From the NCBI GenBank assembly GCA_900557585.1, contig USTJ01000016.1, positions 1 through 9,292 of the forward strand: a stretch of DNA of 9,292 nt, given 5' to 3'. The DNA is from an uncultured Eubacteriales bacterium (GTDB lineage: Bacteria > Bacillota > Clostridia > Christensenellales > UBA1242). A program made the position numbers and the translations under genes. Shown here piece after piece: positions 1 through 5,444 of the stretch; within the stretch, counting starts at the first letter, position 1; each line of letters opens with the position of its first letter. Below the pieces are notes generated by a model. It ran no database searches. It saw only the letters and a list, made by a program, of their open reading frames with translations, and had not been told where the DNA came from.

Positions 1-1055
1 AGTTTGTTGTTTGTGTGATATGCAACATTTGGCACAACATATGTAAGTCCGTTTCCGGCTTCAACAGAAATTGGAGTTGTTTTCTTTAAAACTCCTTTTG
101 CAAAATCGCTTGCACATTTTCCTGCATTTTCGGCTTCAAGTGCAACATTGTCAACAAGGTCGTGAATGTGAAGAACGTTTCCGGCAGAGAAAACGCTTTT
201 GATGTTGGTTTCATAAAACTCGTCTATCACTGCGCCGTTTGTAACTTTTTTAAGTTCAAGATTTGGCAAAAGGTCGGTTTCTGGTGTAAGCCCAACAGAA
301 AGGACAAGTGTGTCGCAAGCAAGAAATTTCTTTGTGCTTTCAATTGGTGCAAAATGCTCGTCAACCTGTCCATAATAAATGCCTTCAACGCGGTCTTTTC
401 CAACAACTTCAAACACTGTGGTGTTGAAAAGAAGAGGAATGTTATAGTCTTCAACGCATTGTAAAACATTTCTGCGAAGACCGCTTGTTGTGCTGTTGAT
501 TTCAAGCACTGCAAGAACTTTCGCTCCTTCAAGCGTAAGTCTTCGTGCCATGATAAGTCCAATGTCGCCACTGCCAAGAATTACAACTTTTTTGCCGGGC
601 AAATAGCCGTGAATGTTCACCATTTTTTGTGCAACACCGGCAGTCATGATTCCTTGTGGACGAGTTCCGTTAAGGCGGATTGAAGCAGGTGTTCTTTCTC
701 TTGCACCGGTTGCAAGCAAAATTGCGCCCGCAGAAATCGTTTTGATTCCGTTTTTGTTTGTGATTGTAACTTGATGTGGTTTAATATCGGTTACGAATGT
801 GTCACACAAAACAGAAATGTTTTTATCTTTTTTCACAAGTTTTTCAAAACGCGATGCAAACTCGGGACCTGTGAGTTCTTCTCCGAAATAGTGAAGCCCA
901 AAGCCGTTGTGAATGCATTGGTTTAAAATGCCACCAAGTGTGTGATTTCTTTCAACAAGAAGGGTTCGGCTTCCGTTTTTTGAACTGCCAAGTGCACCAG
1001 CCATTCCTGCTGGGCCACCGCCAATTACAACAACATCAAAATCATAGGTTGCCAT
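1..1055 (-). CDS. FAD/NAD(P)-dependent oxidoreductase of the glycerol-3-phosphate cluster (partial, C-terminus missing)
   Basis: A two-dinucleotide-fold flavoprotein that runs off the left edge; 351 codons are visible and no stop is reached. The FAD motif GGGPAG lies at residues 12-17, a second nucleotide-binding motif LGSGDIG at 160-166, and the FAD-closing segment AGNVLHIHDLVDNV at 291-304. This arrangement, with LGGILNQCIHNGFG at 40-53 and ATGARERT near 115-122, is typical of the roughly 420-residue flavoprotein encoded beside GlpA-like dehydrogenases in Clostridia, so about 70 residues are probably missing. In that family it is thought to act as electron-transfer partner or NAD(P)H-side subunit of anaerobic glycerol-3-phosphate oxidation; the role is inference here. 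The start is fixed by GGAGGTGA (1061-1068) five bases before the ATG. The ATG lies inside the end of the GlpA-like gene (14-bp overlap), implying translational coupling in one operon. A small DUF1667-type gene often follows this one and would lie beyond the edge. Confidence 0.88.
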   Translation of the reverse strand, partial: MATYDFDVVVIGGGPAGMAGALGSSKNGSRTLLVERNHTLGGILNQCIHNGFGLHYFGEELTGPEFASRFEKLVKKDKNISVLCDTFVTDIKPHQVTITNKNGIKTISAGAILLATGARERTPASIRLNGTRPQGIMTAGVAQKMVNIHGYLPGKKVVILGSGDIGLIMARRLTLEGAKVLAVLEINSTTSGLRRNVLQCVEDYNIPLLFNTTVFEVVGKDRVEGIYYGQVDEHFAPIESTKKFLACDTLVLSVGLTPETDLLPNLELKKVTNGAVIDEFYETNIKSVFSAGNVLHIHDLVDNVALEAENAGKCASDFAKGVLKKTTPISVEAGNGLTYVVPNVAYHTNNK

Positions 1056-2475
1056 TGTTTTCACCTCCGCGAATTTGATATACAAACAAGTTTGAATTTT
1101 TGTTCTCTTTCAAAACTTTTTCAATTGGAACTTTTCTGGCCTTTGCAATGATTTCCGCAACTGGAAGAGAACAGAAACCGCCTTGGCAACGTCCCATTCC
1201 AGCACGAACTCTGCGCTTGATTCCGTCAACTGAACAAATTTTAAGTGGTCGGTTTAAGGCAAACAAAATGTCGCCTTTTGTGATATTTTCACACTTGCAA
1301 ACAAGTTCGCCATAGGTGTGGTCTTTTGCAAGAAGTTGTTCTTTTTCTGCATTTTTAAGGTTTTTGAAAAGAAAATATGGTTCAATTTGCTTGTTTTTAA
1401 TGGTTGGATTGAATTTTAATCCCATTTTTTCAATTGCATATTTCGAAATTGCAGGGGCAGAAGAAAGCCCAGGAGAGCAGATTCCTGCAAGAGTTAAAAT
1501 GTTGCTGTCAATTTTGCTTTGTTCAATCACGAAATCGTCTCCGCAAATTGTGCGAACGCCTGAAAATTGACGAATGCTTTTTCGAAGATTTACGTTTGAA
1601 AGAAGAAGTCCAGATTTTTCAGCAACCAAGTTTAGCCCGTCACGAGTGGTTTTTGTGCTGTCATCACTTTCATAGGAAGTTGGCCCAACTAAAATGTTTT
1701 GGTCAAGCGTTTGAGTTATCAAAATACCCTTGCTTCCTTTTTCTGGAAGAGGGAAAACTGTTACTGGTGCAATGTGCGCTTCGCTTTGTTCCAAAACAAA
1801 ATATTCACCGCGTTTGAACTGAATGTCATAGGTTTCAGTTCCAAGAAGTTTTGCAATTTGGTTTACGCCAGCACCTGCGCTGTTGATAACTTTTTTTGCA
1901 AAAACTGTGGTTTTGCCGTCTGAAATTTCAAAAACCCCGTTGTTTTTGCGAATTTTGTTTGCATCAAATTCCAAAAGAACAGTTGCGCCATTCAAAATTG
2001 CTTCTTCTGCCAAACAGATTGTTAAAAGATATGGACAAACAACATAGGCATCTTTTGCAAGCAGTCCACAAGTTACATTTTCAGTTATGTTTGGAAGAAT
2101 TTTCAAAAGTTCATCGCGAGAGAGAACAAACAAATTCTTCACTCCATTTTCAAGCCCTCGGGCATAGAGTTCGTTCACGGTGTTTTTGTTGTTTCCAATT
2201 ACAACTGCACCAAGTTTTCGAAGTGGAAGCCCAAGGCGTTTGCAAACAGAAGGATACATTTTGTTTCCTTCAACATTAAGTTTTGCTTTCAGTGTTCCTG
2301 GCTTTGCGTCGAATCCGGCATGAACAAGTCCGCTGTTTGCTTTGCTTGCTCCGGTTGAAACATCACTTGCTTTGTCAACAAGGCAAACCGAATAGCCTGA
2401 TCTTGCAAGGTCGCTTGCAATGCAAGATCCAACAACGCCAGCACCAAAAATTAAAACATCATAGATTTTTTCCAT
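1042..2475 (-). CDS. glpA: GlpA-like FAD-dependent glycerol-3-phosphate dehydrogenase with C-terminal BFD [2Fe-2S] domain
   Basis: A 477-residue flavoprotein of the DAO/GlpA family. It is predicted to oxidise sn-glycerol-3-phosphate to dihydroxyacetone phosphate at the membrane face and to pass electrons to a partner. The FAD-binding Rossmann motif GAGVVG is at residues 11-16, followed by the family signature GASKANSGLVHAGFD. The C-terminal BFD-like Fe-S domain starts near residue 391, with CxC at Cys393/Cys395 and CxxxxC at Cys430/Cys435 inside RAGMGRCQGGFC; these are the four expected cluster ligands. Aerobic GlpD/GlpO enzymes lack this Fe-S domain, so an anaerobic-type enzyme is indicated. 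The reading frame stays open 16 codons further upstream, to an ATG at 2523, but I choose 2475. There a GAGGT ribosome site (2482-2486) sits six bases before the ATG, and homology begins at once with MEKIYDVLIFG. The upstream stretch also contains the promoter. Overlap with the next flavoprotein and divergence from glpK support the function. Confidence 0.9.
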   Translation of the reverse strand: MEKIYDVLIFGAGVVGSCIASDLARSGYSVCLVDKASDVSTGASKANSGLVHAGFDAKPGTLKAKLNVEGNKMYPSVCKRLGLPLRKLGAVVIGNNKNTVNELYARGLENGVKNLFVLSRDELLKILPNITENVTCGLLAKDAYVVCPYLLTICLAEEAILNGATVLLEFDANKIRKNNGVFEISDGKTTVFAKKVINSAGAGVNQIAKLLGTETYDIQFKRGEYFVLEQSEAHIAPVTVFPLPEKGSKGILITQTLDQNILVGPTSYESDDSTKTTRDGLNLVAEKSGLLLSNVNLRKSIRQFSGVRTICGDDFVIEQSKIDSNILTLAGICSPGLSSAPAISKYAIEKMGLKFNPTIKNKQIEPYFLFKNLKNAEKEQLLAKDHTYGELVCKCENITKGDILFALNRPLKICSVDGIKRRVRAGMGRCQGGFCSLPVAEIIAKARKVPIEKVLKENKNSNLFVYQIRGGENNGNL

Positions 2476-2481
2476 TTTTGT

Positions 2482-2523
2482 ACCTCTATAAATAGAATAG
2501 TGCCAAACAAAACCTCTTGTCAA
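2482..2523 (-). promoter_or_regulatory. Sigma-A-type promoter of the glpA operon with very short leader
   Basis: On the minus strand, TTGACA (2518-2523) and TATTCT (2494-2499) are separated by 18 bp. Transcription would start near 2487-2489, and the GAGGT ribosome site (2482-2486) follows immediately, giving a leader of only about 12-15 nt before the ATG at 2475. The boxes are read directly from sequence; promoter activity is inferred. Confidence 0.65.
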
Positions 2524-2546
2524 ACAAAAAAGTTGCGTTTTTGTGG

Positions 2547-2569
2547 TTATTTTATTTTTTATAAAATAA
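2547..2569. repeat. Perfect A/T inverted repeat in the divergent glp promoter region (candidate operator)
   Basis: TTATTTTAT (2547-2555) and ATAAAATAA (2561-2569) form a perfect 9-bp inverted repeat around a five-T centre. It covers the place where a -35 box for glpK would lie (about 2556-2561) and ends six bases before the extended -10 box. It lies upstream of the glpA -35. It could be an operator for a glycerol regulator or simply an A/T-rich UP-like element; the sequence alone cannot decide. Confidence 0.45.
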
Positions 2570-2575
2570 AAAAAG

Positions 2576-2611
2576 TGATATTATATAAATATACGAATGT
2601 TAAAAAAGGAG
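2576..2611 (+). promoter_or_regulatory. Extended -10 promoter and ribosome binding site of glpK
   Basis: TGATATTAT (2576-2584) matches an extended -10 element (TGn followed by TATTAT, five of six consensus bases). No good -35 box is visible 17 bp upstream; that position is the centre of the A/T inverted repeat. Transcription would begin near 2591. AAGGAG (2606-2611) stands five bases before the ATG at 2617 and decides that start over the upstream in-frame ATG at 2500. Confidence 0.5.
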
Positions 2612-2616
2612 AAAAT

Positions 2617-4092
2617 ATGGTTGAAAAAAGATATATCGTTGGGTTAGACGAGGGAACAACAAGTGCGCGTGCTCTTGTCTATGACACGAAAACAAACAAA
2701 ATTCTTTCTGTTGAAAGCCAGGGGTTCAGACAATATTATCCTGAAAACGGCTGGGTTGAACAAGATGCCGAAGAAATTTATCTTGCACTTTGTTTTGCCT
2801 TTCAAAAAGCAATGAATGGCAAACGCCTTGATAAAGACAAGATTTTGGCAGTTGCTCTCACATCGCAACGTGAAACCGTTGTTGCTTTTGACAAAGAAAC
2901 TGGAAAACCGGTTTACAATGCAATTGTTTGGCAGTGCAGAAGAACTGCAAAAGAAATTGAAAAACTTTCACCAGAAGTGAAAGAAAAAATCCGTGCAAAA
3001 ACTGGTCTTGTTCCAGACCCATATTTTTCAGCAAGCAAAATGGCTTGGATTTTGAAAAATGTTCCAGAAGCAAAAGCACTTGCAAAAAAACATCAACTTT
3101 GCTTGGGAACAATGGACAGTTTTATTGCTTATAAACTTACGGGCAAGTTTGTGACCGACACATCAAACGCATCAAGAACAATGCTTTTCAACATTAACAC
3201 CATGGACTATGACGATGAACTTCTTGATTTGTGGGGAATTAGTCGCGAATGTTTGCCAAAGGTTGTTTCTTCTGCCGAGGTTATTGGCGAGTGTAAAGAG
3301 TTTAATGGTGCGCCTCTTTGTTCGATTATTGGTGACCAGCAAGGAAGTTTGGTTGGTCATGGCGCGGTTGATGCTGGGCGCTCGAAAATCACCTATGGTA
3401 CTGGCGGATTTTTGCTTGTGAACACAGGAAATAAAGTTCAACTTGAAAACAATAAACTTTTGGCAACCGTTGCCTATACCGTGAACGGAAAAACGGCATA
3501 TGCTTTGGAAGGTTCAATTTTCTCTGCTTGTTCGGCAATCAATTGGGCGGGGCATAATGTTAAACTTTTTGACAAGGTTGATGAAACCGAAAAAATGGCA
3601 CTTTCTGTTCCGGACAATGGCGGGGTATATTTTGTTCCTGCATTCACAGGGCTTGGTTCACCATTTTGGAATGCTAACGCAAGGGCTTGCTTTGTTGGCA
3701 TCACTTTTGGCGTTACAAAAAATCATATGGTTCGAGCGGTTCTTGAAAGTCTTGGCTATGGTGCAAATGCCATTATCAAAGAAATGGAAAAAACTGGCAT
3801 TAAACTTAAATCAATAAATGTTGATGGTGGCGGAAGCAAAAACCGTTTCATCTTGCAATTTTTGTCAGACATTTCGGGCAAGCAAGTTCACAAAACCGAA
3901 AGCACAGAATGTTCGGTTCTTGGTGCAATTTATCTTGCAGAAGTTGCACTTGGTCTTATCAAATTTGACGAAATAAAAAATCTTGCAAAGCAAGTTGAAT
4001 CTTTCAAACCAGAGATTTCTGAAAGGCAAAGAGAAAAACTTTTTACAGAGTGGGAATATGCTGCAAAAAACAGCACATGGGTTCAGGAGTAG
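2617..4092 (+). CDS. glpK: Glycerol kinase (FGGY family)
   Basis: A 491-residue cytoplasmic kinase that converts glycerol and ATP to sn-glycerol-3-phosphate, the substrate of the divergent GlpA-like enzyme. Family landmarks in order: phosphate-loop GLDEGTTS (9-16, with Asp11), glycerol-binding Arg85-Glu86 in SQRET, KETGKPVYNAIVWQCRRT (93-110, Trp105), DPYFSASK with Tyr136, TNASRTMLFNI-like SNASRTMLFNI (183-193), catalytic Asp240 in GDQQ, the ATP-site GTGGF (261-265), then VYFVPAFTGLGSPFW and VDGGGSKNRF. The length is normal (about 500). In-frame sequence extends to an ATG at 2500, but those 39 codons cover the promoter region and read unlike any kinase, so the AAGGAG-preceded ATG at 2617 is chosen. 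The loop before GDQQ, which in many Bacillota kinases carries the HPr-phosphorylated histidine, is shortened and has no His. Co-transcribed with the next gene, 2 nt downstream. Confidence 0.96.
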   Translation: MVEKRYIVGLDEGTTSARALVYDTKTNKILSVESQGFRQYYPENGWVEQDAEEIYLALCFAFQKAMNGKRLDKDKILAVALTSQRETVVAFDKETGKPVYNAIVWQCRRTAKEIEKLSPEVKEKIRAKTGLVPDPYFSASKMAWILKNVPEAKALAKKHQLCLGTMDSFIAYKLTGKFVTDTSNASRTMLFNINTMDYDDELLDLWGISRECLPKVVSSAEVIGECKEFNGAPLCSIIGDQQGSLVGHGAVDAGRSKITYGTGGFLLVNTGNKVQLENNKLLATVAYTVNGKTAYALEGSIFSACSAINWAGHNVKLFDKVDETEKMALSVPDNGGVYFVPAFTGLGSPFWNANARACFVGITFGVTKNHMVRAVLESLGYGANAIIKEMEKTGIKLKSINVDGGGSKNRFILQFLSDISGKQVHKTESTECSVLGAIYLAEVALGLIKFDEIKNLAKQVESFKPEISERQREKLFTEWEYAAKNSTWVQE

Positions 4093-4094
4093 AT

Positions 4095-4955
4095 ATGAAA
4101 AAATATGACATTATCATTATTGGCGCGGGCCCTGCGGGCATAAGTTCTGCAATCTATGCAAAGCGTGCTGGCTCTTCGGTTTGTGTGTTTGATAACGGAG
4201 AAAGCAAACTTGAAAAAGCAAAAGAAATTGCAAATTACTATGGAATTGCTTCAATTTCTGGCTCAAAACTTAAAGAAGAGGGCATAAAACAAGCAAAAGC
4301 GCTTGGAATTGATGTTGAAAATTGTGCAATCGACTTTGCGGAAAAAGACTTTGAAAACAATTGTTTCTTGCTGAAAACTGAAAAAGAAGAATATGTTTCA
4401 AAAGCGGTTATCATTGCGTCTGGCGAAAAACAAAATAAGGTTGATTCTCGTCTTGAAAAATATGAAAAACAAAACATAAGCAGTTGCGCAATTTGTGATG
4501 GATATTTCTATAAAGGCAAAACTGTTGGTGTTCTTGGAAACGGAACCTATGCTTTGGCAGAGGCAAAAGTTCTTTCTCCTCTCGCAAAGAAAGTGTATAT
4601 TTTTACAGACGGCGAAACCAAACTTGAAAGTCAAGGCAACATTGAAGTTATAACAAATAAAATTGTTGGCTTTTTGGGAAAAACAAAACTTGAAAAGGTT
4701 GAATTTGAAAACAAAGTGGTTATAATTGACGGTTTGTTCTTGGCACTTGGAACAATGGATTCGCTTGACATGGCAAAAAAACTTGGAGTGCTTGCAAAAG
4801 ACAATCACATTGTTATAAATGACAAGTGCGAAACATATGTTAAAGGTGCATATTCTGCTGGCGACATTACTGGCGGAATAAAACAAGTTGCAACTGCTGT
4901 TTATCAGGGCATGATTGCTGGGCTTGAAGCATCAAAATTTGTGAAACAATTATAA
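4095..4955 (+). CDS. Thioredoxin-reductase-like FAD-dependent oxidoreductase lacking the NADPH HRR motif
   Basis: A 286-residue flavoprotein, slightly short for thioredoxin reductase (about 310). FAD motif GAGPAG lies at 10-15, the redox pair CAIC at Cys131-Cys134 within SSCAICDGYFYKGK, and the C-terminal FAD segment YSAGDITGGIKQVATAV at 253-269 with Asp257. The order is that of TrxB. The nucleotide domain is odd: GNGTYA at 148-153 replaces the usual GGGDTA, and the HRR that recognises the NADPH 2'-phosphate is replaced by FTDGE (170-174). The enzyme may therefore use NADH, or take electrons from ferredoxin like the clostridial FFTR enzymes; this is inference. The ATG at 4095 has AGGAG (4085-4089, inside the last glpK codons) five bases upstream and starts exactly at the flavin fold. 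An upstream in-frame ATG at 4050 lies inside glpK and is rejected. Two tandem TAA stops end it. Being in the glpK transcript suggests a redox role linked to glycerol use. Confidence 0.85.
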   Translation: MKKYDIIIIGAGPAGISSAIYAKRAGSSVCVFDNGESKLEKAKEIANYYGIASISGSKLKEEGIKQAKALGIDVENCAIDFAEKDFENNCFLLKTEKEEYVSKAVIIASGEKQNKVDSRLEKYEKQNISSCAICDGYFYKGKTVGVLGNGTYALAEAKVLSPLAKKVYIFTDGETKLESQGNIEVITNKIVGFLGKTKLEKVEFENKVVIIDGLFLALGTMDSLDMAKKLGVLAKDNHIVINDKCETYVKGAYSAGDITGGIKQVATAVYQGMIAGLEASKFVKQL

Positions 4956-4999
4956 TAATGTTTGAAAAGTCTTGAAAACAATCTTTTTCAATTTATAAA

Positions 5000-5027
5000 A
5001 CGTCACCATGCTTGTGGTGGCGTTTTT
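5000..5027 (+). terminator. Rho-independent terminator of the glpK operon
   Basis: ACGTCACCA (5000-5008) pairs with TGGTGGCGT (5015-5023), nine pairs including one G-T wobble, around a six-base loop TGCTTG, followed by a T run to 5027. Flanking A and T runs can lengthen the stem. It begins 44 bases after the stop of the thioredoxin-reductase-like gene. Confidence 0.88.
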
Positions 5028-5355
5028 ATTGTGTTTTATTTTTATGACGATTTTTAGAAAAATCGCAAAATTGTATTCCCCATGGTGCAAAATTGCCGTT
5101 TTTTACAATTAAGGCGATTTTTGTGAAAAATATATTTTTTGTTTCGATTTTTGTGACTATTTTTGTTTTTTCAAGCAAATATTCTTGGTTTTTATGTTGT
5201 TTATCTGCTTTTCACTGTGGCAAAACTAGATTTTGCGGTTTTTTATATAAAAACCACACAGTTATGTTTCAAAAATATTTAAAAAGTGCAAAATATGCAT
5301 CTTTTTGTGAGGGTTTATACAAAATTTCACAAATATTTTTTATCTTGTTTTTTGA
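5028..5355. other. A/T-rich gene-free region with short hairpins and recurring TTTTTGTGA motifs
   Basis: No convincing gene is seen here. Visible structure: a palindrome CGATTTTT-AG-AAAAATCG (5048-5065); the direct repeat GCAAAATTG (5065-5073 and 5087-5095); CGATTTTTGTGA twice exactly 30 bp apart (5115-5126, 5145-5156); GCAAAA-CTAGA-TTTTGC followed directly by GGTTTTT-TATAT-AAAAACC (5237-5255); and TTTGTGA (5304-5310) facing TCACAAA (5327-5333) just upstream of the next promoter. The only open frame, on the plus strand from a TTG at 5093, reads as Phe/Ile/Lys-rich low-complexity sequence without a ribosome site. Confidence 0.6.
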
Positions 5356-5386
5356 TTGACAAAAGTGCATGTTTTGGGGCTATAAT
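5356..5386 (+). promoter_or_regulatory. Sigma-A-type promoter of the ABC operon
   Basis: A perfect TTGACA (5356-5361) and a perfect TATAAT (5381-5386) are separated by 19 bp, two more than optimal. Transcription would start near 5392, leaving about 50 nt of A/U-rich leader before the ATG at 5445. The wide spacing may mean a weak or activator-dependent promoter. Confidence 0.7.
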
Positions 5387-5426
5387 ATACATACTTATAT
5401 TTATAAATAAATAACAATTTATATTT

Positions 5427-5430
5427 GGAG
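5427..5430 (+). promoter_or_regulatory. Ribosome binding site with unusually long spacing
   Basis: GGAG at 5427-5430 is the only purine-rich site before the ABC fusion gene. It lies 14 bases from the ATG at 5445 and 20 from the ATG at 5451, well beyond the usual 5-9 seen at the other genes here. The in-frame ATA at 5436 would have ideal five-base spacing, and no closer ATG, GTG or TTG exists in frame. Confidence 0.45.
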
Positions 5431-5444
5431 CAAAAATACAAGAC

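Noticed and set aside
2476..2523. N-terminal extension of the GlpA-like protein by 16 codons
   Set aside because: It overlaps the TTGACA/TATTCT promoter; the flavin fold begins at the ATG at 2475, which has its own ribosome site.
2500..2616. N-terminal extension of glycerol kinase from an upstream ATG
   Set aside because: It covers the divergent promoter region, has no kinase-like sequence, and a strong ribosome site precedes the ATG at 2617.
4398..4886. Minus-strand open frame of 162 codons
   Set aside because: Antisense to the well-supported thioredoxin-reductase-like gene, with Phe/Asn/Cys-rich composition and no motif.
5237..5255. Second intrinsic terminator
   Set aside because: The GGTTTTT/AAAAACC stem is weak and is followed by CACACAG, not a T run; no gene ends nearby.
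5093..5359. Plus-strand open frame of 88 codons in the gene-free region
   Set aside because: It starts with TTG, has no ribosome binding site, is Phe/Ile/Lys-rich low-complexity sequence, and contains the hairpins and repeats of the intergenic region.
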